Notes: generated by a model not told the origin, from the sequence alone. A DNA stretch of 64,000 bases from Epiperipatus broadwayi (GCA_028023455.1 JAQFVV010006449.1:850812-914811); one strand, 5' to 3'. Numbered from the stretch's first letter, positions 39,238 to 49,509 are shown. A program made the numbers and translations.

Positions 39238-40616
39238 GTGCCCTATTCTTTTCATGCTACATTAACCCCCTGTTAATACCATTAGAGAGCTCCCTCCCTG
39301 GAGTATTTATACCACACATCAAGAAATCGATGAAGACCATCGCCTATATGGACGACGTTCTTATTATCCTACCATCCCAGAAATTCCTAAAACCTCTCTA
39401 CAAAATCCTTAACAATTTCTCTAAAACCTCACAGCTTACCATAAACCCTGAAAAGTCATCATCATGACATATTCTTAATGAAAGAAAAATCAAATCTAAC
39501 TTTCTAGCCGAGCCCCAGAATTTTCTAGGATTCCCTATATATAAATCCCAATCCACCATGTTGAAACATATACAGAATACCATCATTGACTCAACAAATC
39601 ATCTTACACAGACACTCTCAAAAGTTTATTTATCCCTCCAAGGCAAGGTGGCCTTACTAAACATGAAAGTAATGTCTAAAATAGCCTACTACCTGCCCAT
39701 CATATCCGTGTCAAAGACCTTCATTAATAAAATCAATAGGATACATGTGGGTCTGTTCTGGAAGTGCCACATAACCTCCATTAGTTTTTCAAGAATGCAA
39801 TATCACAGAAAACTCAATGGAATATCTCTACATTCCATTCAAGCCATTAACTACCAAAAAGGCCACACACTAATCTTCAACCTTATCCAAAAATTTGGCC
39901 AACCCCTAATATTAAGAGAGGTGATACCTACAGACACTCCCCCTCCTATCAAGGCTGGTTGGCTAGACCAACTAATTTCCCTTCTAAAACAACATAACAG
40001 CACCGCTACTGATGTATTCAAAAACAAAATTAACATATGGGATGCACACAATTTAATAAGCCCTAAACTACCTCAAATTAAACCAAGTCTTGGCTGTTCC
40101 AATTACAGAATCACCACCTTATTCAAATTCTGGAAGTTGGAACCCAAATTCCTCGACTATCTAATAAAGGTGAACCTAAATGCAATGCATACCAATTGGT
40201 TCCTGCATTACAAAAGAGGTATAAGAAACATAGACCCCATTTGTTCAAACTGCTTAATGCATGAAGAAACATTTGAACACATTGTGCTTTCTTGCATGGG
40301 ATTGGGAAGGATTAAACTCATAATATCTCAAAATAGTATTATTGATTACTATAAAATTCTAACAATCAAAGAGTGTATTAAGGAAAGAGACTTCCCCACC
40401 ATTAGGATAGCAATATTTGTTACATATTCTATCTGGGTGACAAGATGTAAATTAAAGTTTAGCATTCCCCAGCCAGAAGCAAACTCTTTCTTCCTTGCTA
40501 CCCTTTCAAAACTACAAAAGAAAGACAGAATGCTCTCCTCAAAGTTTCTACATGAAGAAACATGGAAACTGCTCAAAATACCCTACCTACAAAATGGCAT
40601 CAATCCTAATGATTGA
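39231..40616 (+). pseudogene. L1/Tx1-like reverse transcriptase C-terminal half and zinc-finger-like tail
   Basis: From 39231 one frame runs to 40616 with a single TGA at about 39467. It starts PLSALFFSCYINPL, includes AYMDDVLIIL (catalytic YMDD), LTINPEKS, NFLGFPIYKS, then the L1-type post-RT region LQGKVALLNMKVMSKIAYYL and LNGISLHSIQ. At about 40243-40296 CSNCLMHEETFEHIVLSC fits the CX2CX8HX4C pattern of zf-RVT-like tails. From 39558 the frame is open for 352 codons without interruption. The sense strand has the lower mutation load, while shorter frames on the opposite strand are shadows. Confidence 0.9.
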
Positions 40617-40876
40617 TAAACCATATAACAGGTAAAAGAAACCGCAAATATCTGAATAATGTATGGACATAAAAATGCCCTAAACACACACTAATGTTTC
40701 TCTGATCTACAATCTGACTAAACAAACAAATCAAATCTCATCTCATTCTACACAAACTCTTGGAGAACCTATAACAATATAAACATGTATAACTATCACT
40801 GAAAACATTTGTATATTTCTATTATTAATAAACCTAAATTTTAAAAAATAAAAAATAAAAATAAAAAAATAAAAAT

Positions 40877-41395
40877 TTCAGCCATAAAGAATTAAAAAAT
40901 TGATGAACTGATGAGTATGCAATGATTAACAAAGGCAAACAGCAAATATGTGTTTTATTTTCTTGAGCAGTCATTTTGAGAATATTCATTTGTAAATCGA
41001 CATTATGAGACCAATCATCAATCGCTCCTTGAAAAATGTAAAGATGAACAGAAAAAAATATATTAACATATAAATATCCAATCAACATCTTTAATTAAAA
41101 TTATTAAAATCCATTCAAATATAACTGCTGATTTTGTTGTCTCAATTATAACTGTCAAATATAGGAAATCCTTTCACTGATGGGAAATATATGAAACAAA
41201 CATGGATAAAATGTGCACTACTTTTTTGAATATTTTTAAACAAAGAAAAAACTGTTTTGAGAATAAAAGATCCACCATTGGTTAGAAAAAAGGTTAAAGA
41301 AAGAATCCTGTAAATGACTAACCTAACTTTCCAAAAAAAAAGAGATATAAAACATTCTAGGGTTTTCATGAAGGTTTGTGATGATGATGTTCTAG
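40877..41395. other. Spacer, no gene seen
   Basis: Minus-strand frames 41088-40834 and 41426-41142 have no recognised domain; the second runs into the foldback that follows. Confidence 0.45.
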
Positions 41396-41871
41396 CTGCA
41401 TTTTTATATTGGACTATTTCCATCATCTAATATGTGTGTTGAATGTCTGTACAAAAGTTTAATTATATTTAAATATTCCAAATACATTCAACTGTTAGTA
41501 ATATCACAACAAACAGGTTAACATATGTAAAAGTTGTTAGTAATATCACAGCAAACAGGTTACTATATTCACAACATTTCGAGAGGTATTTTTCTCATTA
41601 CTTCTTCAAGTGTTGCTGGCCTGACCAATAATCAACAATCTAAGGATCCAGGCTTAAATCCCATACTAGTACTGTCATTGGTCAGGCCAACAACACTTGA
41701 AGAAGAGGGGAGAAAAATACCTCTTGAAACGATTGCATATACTAACCTGTTTGATGTGATATTACTAACAGTTGAATGTATTTGGAATATTTAAATAAAA
41801 TTAAACTTTTTCTAAAGACATTCAACACACATATTACATGATGGAAATATTTCCAATATAAAAATACAGAT
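41396..41871. mobile_element. Foldback element 5 (arms about 200-235 bp)
   Basis: Positions 41396-41631 pair with 41676-41871. The left arm is longer because GTTAGTAATATCACA plus its flank is tandemly duplicated within it (41494-41520 and 41536-41562), while the right arm has one copy. The tip contains TGGCCTGACCAAT and its complement around a 44-bp loop. The plus-strand right arm at 41695-41735 reads CTTGAAGAAGAGG, AGAAAAAT, CCTCTTGAAACG, again a stem followed by GAAAC. No transposase. An 86-codon frame at 41534-41794 merely crosses the palindrome. Confidence 0.85.
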
Positions 41872-42790
41872 AAAATATTCTAGTTTAATTTCTTTGCCTT
41901 GTTGAAAGTGCAGACATAAATAAATCAGCTCTCATTATTTTTATTTGCAAGTGTGTTGGGATCAATATCAAAGAAGAATTGATCAGTTTAACCTCATATT
42001 AAACGACAATAGGTCATATATTTGCAAAAAGTTTTAAATGTACTTGCTGAAAAAGACATGAATTTTGGAAAAATTATATTGGATATTATAGATGGTACTC
42101 GAATTATGACTGGAAAAGAAAATTGTTTTGCTATGTCTTGAGGGTCTCTAAAGACCAGTCACGTAGTAATAAATGAACTATATAATTTTAAATGTACATA
42201 TAAGATTTATTTAATAACAATAATTATATGGTAAAACCAATATGAAAATGCAATACATTTATATCCATTCGCTATTTATTTTACCATGGTGAAAATAATC
42301 TTCCTTTGTACTTTCAAATCAATTGTCTCTTGAAACATGTAAGCATGGATAAGTTCACGTATAGAATAAAACTATTAATGTTCGAAATATTAGAGCTAAC
42401 ATCGGCACACACAATTTTTATGTTTTATATTAACCATCTTTGTTCCCTACTTGTCTTTTGGTTAGCTTCTGTTAATTACTCTTCATTGGGAATAATCTTT
42501 TTAATTCTCAAACATGTATCTGCTTCTTATTTGCCACTATTCCATTTTAAAGTTAATCACTGCTAAACATTCGACTAGTCTATTATTAATCATTGTTTAT
42601 GGCTAATCTGCCGTCACTTCAGATCAACAACATTAAGGCACTCTAATCATTATAACTACCTCCATCTTCATCATTCATGCTGTCACAAACTAATTTCAAA
42701 TACTACTAATACTACTGTCAATAATAAAATATTACTTACCTAATGTATAATTTGTAATTATAAATTTATTAAACGCACATTGATTACTTA
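41872..42790. other. Spacer, no gene seen
   Basis: A frame at 42306-42566 encodes a hydrophobic stretch without a recognisable domain. No other feature. Confidence 0.45.
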
Positions 42791-43218
42791 AGTAATATTT
42801 ACTGAGGCTATAACCTCAATAATATGCTTGTAAAATGCGATAGTAGTGACCTCTACAGGTGTTTTAACCACAAGCTTATGCTATGGAAGAAAAGAGGGGA
42901 ACCCTTCTTTACTTCAACCTACTTTCTATTTAAATAGGTGAAGCTGAAGCGGTTAGATCAGTGAGTGTGAAGCTATTCAATACTTCACTGATTGAGTCCA
43001 CATTTCTTATTACACATTAATACTCGCGAAATCTTTCGATTTACAACAAGTCAATGGAAAGATTTTATAGTTAGAAATCTATTAAAGTAATTTAAAGTTG
43101 TAATTATAAATTTATTAAATGCACATAGCATAAGCTTGTGGTTAAAACACCTGTAGAGGTCCCTACTATCGCATTTTACATGCATATTATCGAGGTTATA
43201 GCCTCAGTAAATATTACT
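42791..43218. mobile_element. Foldback element 6 (94-bp arms, 240-bp spacer)
   Basis: 42791-42884 is the reverse complement of 43125-43218 with few mismatches (ACCTCTACAGGTGTTTTAAC pairs with GTTAAAACACCTGTAGAGGT). In addition, TTGTAATTATAAATTTATTAA followed by GCACAT occurs directly at about 42752 and 43096, just outside the left arm and just outside the inner edge of the right arm. The spacer has no coding capacity. Confidence 0.82.
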
Positions 43219-43456
43219 ATTGTATAATTATTAGAGAAAAAATAATATAGAAAACCAAGGAGATCTCCATTTTATTTTCTATAAAATTATACATATATAT
43301 GTAAAAATAAACATACAATTATAAATGTAAAAATTGCAAAATCATAAAGCGGTCAATATATATATATATATATAAAATTCAAAATAACAATTTATTATAG
43401 TATAGAATAATAATTAAAAAAATAAAATAAAAATTAAAGAAAACAAATATCACTAT

Positions 43457-45215
43457 TGTAACAAGGTGCGGACTGAGGAGAGCCAATGGTCCGCCAAAAG
43501 TTACAAGATAAATGGATATAGATATTACTAACACTATTAACTAATAAAGTTATTAATAATTGTAAATACTAATATTAAATGGTGGGGGGAATAATTCAAT
43601 ATTAACAGTATGTTATTCGTATATTTATTTGTAGCTAGTTGTTATTTGTTTAATCTTAAAAGGGGGGGAAAACATCGTAAAACTCGTGCTTTATTGGAGT
43701 GTTTGTGGCATGCGAGTATATATATGTGCATGATTGATATATTTCAAGTAGATGGCCAGTTAAAGCAAAATGAGATCTTTCTAAAATACAAACGCAGGTT
43801 TTAGTACAATGGCGACCGCGATGACGTAGTCATAGTCCGGTTGGATGACGCAACCAGGGAATTTCGAGGGATGGAATCACGGAAAGGGACGTGAAAGGAC
43901 GAGAAGAGAGGGGATATAAAAGGAAACAGCTGGGGGATATCCTTCTTCTTCCACGGGTCCAGAGAGCTAAAGAGAACAAAAAAAAACGTATCATGCATCG
44001 AGTGGGGTAAAAACCCTTAACTTGACAGGCGATGAAAGCCTGCCCTACGATCCCGAAGGTGCTGCAAAGAAGATAGTTAAAGAACACCGAATTCCGGTCA
44101 TCGATGGCAAGGAACAGTGATAGCTACTGGGAAAACTAACTATGAGATCGTCCAGTTTTAAAACCATTGACATCGTAAAACATATGCCTTTGAAATGCCT
44201 AAATTCCCGGGAATGTTAAGGTAACGTGAACTATATTATTTGCTTATTGATTTGCTATTAAAACACAATCCGAGTCTTAAACGGATTGCGTCATCCATCG
44301 GAACTTTGAAATAAATTAAATTCTCTATATTCAAAACATGTTTCAATAAAACTTTCAAACTACAAAGTCCAGGGAAGCAATTTAATAAAGGAACATTAAT
44401 AATATGTTGTGTTGCCTATAAAGATCCAAAGAATAAAATGCTTAATCTGTACGTATGTGTGTGTATGCTTGACATTCTATGAAGCACGAGTTATGAATAA
44501 TGGCGGGTCAATTAAATAAATCCTAACCTTCTTATTTTATAATAAATTGTTTTAATGTTATGAATATCTGTGAATATTTTCTTTTTTTTTTTACTTTTTA
44601 TTTATATTATTTTAATAAGATTCATAGTTATAGAGCTAAAGATTTCGTAATTAATATAAAACGTATACTCTACCTTGAACAACCGGTATGGAGGAATTTA
44701 GGGTAGGGTAGCGAGCGCACTCATCTGAAATTAAACGGGAATTCCCCTTTTGCGCAGAGAAAATCTAATCGATAAGATTGGATTTCTATAATCGTTTATT
44801 TTTTTTAGATAGACAGAAATTTGGTTATGTATATCAATCCACCTTCAGTTAAAAGAAAGTAGTGTCGGAATCCATAGTTCCCGTCCACGGTCTAATGACC
44901 ACCACCCCCTGAGATGAGCTAGGCTAATTAACACCCCTCCCCCTTAAATTACAGGGAAAGGTAAAGCGATAGTAAATATCTATCGAGTCGCTATCGGGGT
45001 ATATTCTGCATCTATAGACTCCCGCGGTGTAATTCTTATTTGTTCATCGCAAATAGGTTTGGCGCTTGGAAGCAAACACGCTATCCATAAATATGCCCGG
45101 AGATCCTGCAGCTAGGGGAAAATTTATATATATAAGGTTAAATCTCAAGTTAACCATAGCCCTTTTTTATGAATTTACTAATACGACCCTTCAGCGGGCT
45201 AAGCGGTTCATTATA
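43457..45215 (+). repeat. 5' LTR of the gag-only element
   Basis: Starts TGTAACAAGGTGCGG. By eye it differs from the 3' LTR at about two dozen positions plus a few small indels, so the pair is about 98-99% identical. It holds a TATA box (TATAAAAG, 43915-43922) and several AATAAA signals (for example 44310). Short frames inside it (43610-43804 and minus 44087-43830) lie in both LTRs and show no domain, so I do not call them genes. Confidence 0.92.
43915..43922 (+). promoter_or_regulatory. TATA box of the 5' LTR
   Basis: TATAAAAG in a GC-richer promoter-like context, conserved in the 3' LTR at 47372-47379. Transcription would be expected to start about 30 bp downstream, in the CCTTCTTCTTCC pyrimidine-rich stretch near 43945. 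Confidence 0.65.
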
Positions 45216-45217
45216 AC

Positions 45218-45240
45218 TGGACGCCGCAACTGTGGGGCCT
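45218..45240 (+). promoter_or_regulatory. Putative primer-binding site
   Basis: Two bases after the LTR end, TGGACGCCGCAAC then TGTGGGGCC. It resembles the lysine-tRNA primer site used by many gypsy-type elements (TGGCGCCCAACGTGGGGC) but with small insertions, so the tRNA assignment is tentative. Confidence 0.5.
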
Positions 45241-45944
45241 CTGGAGAGCGATGGGGAATAGGAATATAGTAGAAGGTTGAAATAAAAGAGGGCGCAACGA
45301 CCAGTGGATTTGACACGAAGTCGGTATAGTAAACAAAAATCCGATACTTTCACGCATTTTATGAGGTTAAAGAAAAGAAAAACGGTGAATGATTTAAATT
45401 TTTTTTTGTGTAAATTTTTTTTTATTGTTAAAAAAAAAAAAGGAAAAAAAAAAAAAAGACGACTGGAATATATATGTTAGAGCAATAACACTGAGCCGTA
45501 TTAATACGCTGGAAATGGATATATATATATTTTTATACGTTATCTGAGTTATTAATAAAAACTACTGTTAACCCTAATGGTTTTCAGAGGTCTAAATAGA
45601 GCGTTTTAGCCGAATTTAGAAGAAAGTCAGCATAGATCGATAATAAAAGAGAGGGAAATTGGGCAACGTGTAATGATAATAGAGACGTATAAACTATACG
45701 CGAACTCGTGCGCAATTATAAATATTTTTTTTTCTTCTTCTCTTGGTTGGAGGTGCGATGGTAAAGCCATAAATTGGAGATTTCAAAGCTTATGAATGGG
45801 AAATACGAATATGTAACAGCACATGGAAGCGTAGCATTATAGAGTAAAAAAGAATGAAAGCAACGGCACTGGATGGGGGCAAGGTGGTCAGAGCCTGTCA
45901 AGATAAGCCAGCATAGAAGTAATTAACATTAGTGATAGCTAACC
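45241..45944 (+). other. Untranslated leader of the gag-only element
   Basis: About 700 bp between the primer-binding site and gag, with A-rich and T-rich homopolymer runs near 45400-45455 and many short upstream ATGs. No frame of note. It would be expected to contain packaging signals. Confidence 0.6.
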
Positions 45945-46847
45945 ATGGAAACTCGGTCTAAGGGAAAAACGGACGAAGGAGGGGAAGAAAAGGGAGAGAT
46001 GGTGAGAATGATGGAAGGAATTACGAAGAAACTAGAAGATATTGAGACACGATTGAAGAAAATAGAAGACGAAATGGAGGGAGGAAAAGGGAGCGTGACG
46101 AACGAGCAGGGCGAGGCCGAAGAGGGGATGGGAAAGGCAGGAGTAAAAGAGGCAAGACTAGCACCTAATAAAGAAGAGAGGGTGAAATATGTGTCTGCGC
46201 CGGGCCACGTTAACTCATTTGTGAGAATCCGACCCTTCTCAGGGGAAGTGGGGGAGGCTCCAACTGAACATTTAAAGAGCCTGATGAGATATTACCAAGT
46301 GAACCCCATGGATGAAAACAGCAAACTGGCTGTTGCCTGTAGCAATCTCACAGGACACGCACAATCATGGTGGGACTCACTGTTCAAACCTCCGATCACA
46401 TTTCAAGGATACCAGAAGGAACTAACTGACGTCTTTTGGTCAGAGGATCGGCAGGAGATGGTACGTTATCGAATTATGCAGGAGAAATACGCGGAAGAGA
46501 AACAAGAAAGTTTTACGCAGTTCTTCCATCGCCAGGTGGCGCAACTTCGAACGTTGAACGCCTGTAGGTTGACAGAGGTCGGGATCATTAGGATCATAAG
46601 GCAAAATATGCCAATGAGGGTCGAGCAGATCATGTTGGGAACGGGAAAGATGTCAATAGAAGGAATGGCCGAGGTACTTACGGGCGTGGATATAAGTACT
46701 CACAATTACGGGTTTGATCCGGGGAAAGGAAACCTGGATATCCGCAAGAGATGGGAAACTGAGGCTAAGACAAGAGGGAAACTCGACTCCGAGACTTCCA
46801 GACCGCCTGGGAAGCCCTATCCCAGCGGGAATCGAGCGCCGGATTAA
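45945..46847 (+). CDS. Gag-like capsid protein of an LTR retrotransposon
   Basis: A 300-residue intact frame starting METRSKGKTDEGG. Residues about 20-50 are a charged coiled coil (MMEGITKKLEDIETRLKKIE), followed by an acidic glycine-rich linker. Residues about 90-250 match the retrotransposon gag capsid fold, with VRIRPFSGE, AVACSNLTGHAQSWWDSLF (the AxxxLxGxAxxWW core) and ESFTQFFHRQVAQLRTLN. There is no CCHC zinc knuckle at the end and no frameshift into a protease or polymerase; the frame simply stops at 46847. Gag proteins form the particle that packages element RNA. Codon usage is GC-richer than the flanks. Its intactness, with LTRs about 98-99% alike, suggests recent insertion or selection on gag. 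Start chosen as the first ATG of the frame, preceded by CTAACC. Confidence 0.88.
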   Translation: METRSKGKTDEGGEEKGEMVRMMEGITKKLEDIETRLKKIEDEMEGGKGSVTNEQGEAEEGMGKAGVKEARLAPNKEERVKYVSAPGHVNSFVRIRPFSGEVGEAPTEHLKSLMRYYQVNPMDENSKLAVACSNLTGHAQSWWDSLFKPPITFQGYQKELTDVFWSEDRQEMVRYRIMQEKYAEEKQESFTQFFHRQVAQLRTLNACRLTEVGIIRIIRQNMPMRVEQIMLGTGKMSIEGMAEVLTGVDISTHNYGFDPGKGNLDIRKRWETEAKTRGKLDSETSRPPGKPYPSGNRAPD

Positions 46848-46899
46848 TGGAGGCTTCAAACTAAGCCTGTCAAACCCCTAGAGCGTGTTTGAAGGCTTC
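46848..46899 (+). other. Hairpin between gag stop and polypurine tract
   Basis: GGAGGCTTCAAAC at 46849-46861 pairs with GTTTGAAGGCTTCC at about 46887-46900 apart from one bulge, around a loop of about 25 nt. It could act in RNA packaging, stability or reverse transcription; the role is not known. Confidence 0.6.
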
Positions 46900-46902
46900 C
46901 GA

Positions 46903-46914
46903 ATGGGGGGGCAT
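46903..46914 (+). promoter_or_regulatory. Polypurine tract
   Basis: AATGGGGGGGCAT directly before the TGTAAC start of the 3' LTR, the usual place of the plus-strand primer. The run of seven G is the longest in the element. Confidence 0.7.
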
Positions 46915-48668
46915 TGTAACAAGGTGCGGACTGAGGAGAGCCAATGGTCCGCCAAAAGTTACAAGATAAATGGATATAGATATTACTAACACTATTAACT
47001 AATAAAGTTATTAATAATTGTAAATACTAATATTAAATGGTGGTGGGAATAATTCAATATTAACAGTATGTTATTCGTATATTTATTTGTAGCTAGTTGT
47101 TATTTGTTTAATTTTAAAAGGGGGGAAAACATCGTAAAACTCGTGCTTTATTGGAGTGTTTGTGGCATGCGAGTATATATATGTGCATGATTGATATATT
47201 TCAAGTAGATGGCCAGTTAAAGCAAAATGAGATCTTTCTAAAATACAAACGCAGGTTTTAGTACAATGGCGACCGCGATGACGTAGTCATAGTCCGGTTG
47301 GATGACGCAACCAGGGAATTTCGAGGGATGGAATCACGGAAAGGGACGTGAAAGGACGAGAAGAGAGGGGATATAAAAGGAAACAGCCGGGGGATATCCT
47401 TCTTCTTCCACGGGTCCAGAGAGCTAAAGAGAACAAAAAAAAACGTATCATGCATCGAGTGGGGTAAAAACCCTTCACTTGACAGGCGATGAAGGCCTGC
47501 CCTACGATCCCGAAGGTGCTGCAAAGAAGATAGTTAAAGAACGCCGAATTCCGGTCATCGACGGCAAGGAACAGTGATAGCTACGGGGAAAACTAACTAT
47601 GAGATCGTCCAGTTTTAAAGCCATTGACATCGTAAAACATATGCCTTTGAAATGCCTAAATTCCCGGGAATGTTAAGGTAACGTGAACTATATTATTTGC
47701 TTATTGATTTGCTATTAAAACACAATCCGAGTCTTAAACGGATTGCGTCATCCATCGGAACTTTGAAATAAATTAAATTCTCTATATTCAAAACATGTTT
47801 CAATAAAACTTTCAAACTACAAAGTCCAGGGAAGCAATTTAATAAAGGAACATTAATAATATGTTGTGTTGCCTATAAAGATCCAAAGAATAAAATGCTT
47901 AATCTGTACGTATGTATGTGTATGCTTGACATTCTATGAAGCACGAGTTATGAATAATGGTGGGTCAATTAAATAAATCCTAACCTTCTTATTTTATAAT
48001 AAATTGTTTTAATGTTATGAATATCTGTGAATATTTTCTTTTTTTTTTACTTTTTTATTTATATTATTTTAATAAGATTCATAGTTATAGAGCTAAAGAT
48101 TTCGTAATTAATATAAAACGTATACTTTACCTTGAACAACCGGTATGGAGGAATTTAGGGTAGGGTAGCGAGCGCACTCATCTGAAATTAAACGGGAATT
48201 CCCCTTTTGCGCAGAGAAAATCTAATCGATAAGATTGGATTTCTATAATCGTTTATTTTTTTAGATAGACAGAAATTTGGTTATGTATATCAATCCACCT
48301 TCAGTGAAAAGAAAGTAGTGTCGGAATCCATAGTTCCCGTCCACGGTCTAATGACCACCACCCCCTGAGATGAGCTAGGTTAATTAACACCCCCCCTTAA
48401 ATTACAGGGAAAGGTAAAGCGATAGTAAATATCTATCGAGTCGCTATCGGGGTATATTCTGCATCTATAGACTCCCGTGGTGTAATTCTTATTTGTTCAT
48501 CGCAAATAGGTTTGGCGCTTGGAAGCAAACACGCTATCCATAAATATGCCTGGGGATCCTGCAGCTAGGGGAAAATTTATATATATAAGGTTAAATCTGA
48601 AGTTAACCATAGCCCTTGTTTATGAATTTACTAATACGACCCTTCAGCGGGCTAAGCGGTTCGTTATA
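46915..48668 (+). repeat. 3' LTR of the gag-only element
   Basis: Collinear with the 5' LTR over its whole length and carries the same TATA box (47372-47379). The frames at minus 47524-47258 and 47478-47287 duplicate those of the 5' LTR and are not called as genes. Confidence 0.92.
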
Positions 48669-48826
48669 CTATATTATTTAGGTTTTCCTTAAATAACTAA
48701 TTTTATATATATATTTAAAATTGGACTTCTGTGAATATGAATCAATTTTCTTCTAAAGAAGAATATCTAAGCATATAGTACTACTACTATTAGTACTATC
48801 ACAGCTACCACTATTACTTCTACGAT

Positions 48827-48836
48827 GATTATTATA

Positions 48837-48872
<36 letters not shown>

Positions 48873-48944
48873 GTTGTTGTTGTTGTTGTTGTTGTGGTGG
48901 TGGTGGTGGTGGTGGTGGTGGTGGCAGCGGCAGTGGTGGTGGTG

Positions 48945-49004
<60 letters not shown>
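48827..49004. repeat. Compound triplet microsatellite (ATT/GTT/GGT/ATT)
   Basis: In order: (ATT)n, (GTT)n, (GGT)n, a GGCAGCGGCAGT interruption, (GGT)n and again (ATT)n. Each block differs from the next by one base of the triplet. Reads as runs of Ile/Val/Leu or Asn/Thr in the frames, which is not a gene. It lies about 160 bp right of the LTR element. Confidence 0.95.
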
Positions 49005-49005
<1 letters not shown>

Positions 49006-49057
49006 GTTTCAAAATGAACTTTATTAGACCAAAGAAGAATTTACATAGATAGCAATT

Positions 49058-49059
<2 letters not shown>

Positions 49060-49116
<57 letters not shown>
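49060..49116. repeat. (AT)n microsatellite
   Basis: Pure AT repeats followed by ACACAC. Confidence 0.95.
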
Positions 49117-49122
<6 letters not shown>

Positions 49123-49509
49123 TGTGAATAAATAGATTACAGAAGCATGTCAAAGTTTTATGTACATTGTAACAACAGAAGGGATTACTTTTATAAAGGG
49201 CAGACCATTATTTCAATATAGTGGAGTGCAATAATATAGTCTTTAGTCCTTCTGCTATAATGCATACGTATGAAATTAAATGTGAAGCAATTGCATATTC
49301 AAAGAACATTTGTTGTTTGGGTTGAAAGAGGCAATATATAATGTGACTATAATAAAGCATGATATTATAGTCAAGACTTAATTATGTTGCATGCATGCAC
49401 AGGGTGTGAGAATCAAATGAGTATACAAAGATTAATGCCTATTAAATACATAGTATGCATTGCAAATATTTGTATAAATATGAACATGTTTTAAGTGTAT
49501 CTTTGTACG

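Larger units (their letters stand above)
37140..40875 (+). mobile_element. L1/Tx1-like LINE, nearly complete but broken
   Basis: A 3.7-kb plus-strand element with AP-endonuclease, reverse transcriptase, L1-type post-RT region and a CX2CX8HX4C motif, ending in an A-rich tail built of AAATAA units at about 40841-40876. Only one frameshift (at about 39231) and one stop (at about 39467) break the reverse transcriptase to C-terminus part, so it is far better kept than the neighbouring RTE. Its base composition is more balanced than the flanks. It begins within about 130 bp of the end of the RTE element, so the two are adjacent but independent insertions. Clade assignment (L1/Tx1 group) rests on the domain order and post-RT motifs. 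Confidence 0.88.
43457..48668 (+). mobile_element. Gag-only LTR retrotransposon (gypsy-like, no pol)
   Basis: Two direct repeats of about 1.75 kb (43457-45215 and 46915-48668) enclose about 1.7 kb that encodes only a gag-like protein. LTR ends are TGTAAC...GTTATA-type (a nearly perfect inverted hexamer). CTAT (43453-43456 and 48669-48672) flanks the element as a probable 4-bp target duplication; a 5-bp ACTAT reading is also possible. A primer-binding-like TGG block follows the 5' LTR and a G-rich polypurine tract precedes the 3' LTR. Protease, reverse transcriptase, RNase H and integrase are absent: only 67 bp separate the gag stop from the 3' LTR. The element is clearly richer in G+C than its surroundings. 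It must be moved in trans, if at all. Confidence 0.9.

Noticed and set aside
38446-40576. Minus-strand frames across the L1/Tx1-like element
   Set aside because: Shadows of the sense-strand reverse transcriptase and tail.
43610-44087. Frames inside the LTR (and their copies at 47258-47524)
   Set aside because: Present in both LTRs only because the LTR is duplicated; no domain, and in a promoter/UTR region.
45150-45901. Minus-strand frames in the leader of the LTR element
   Set aside because: No domain; the leader is expected to be untranslated.
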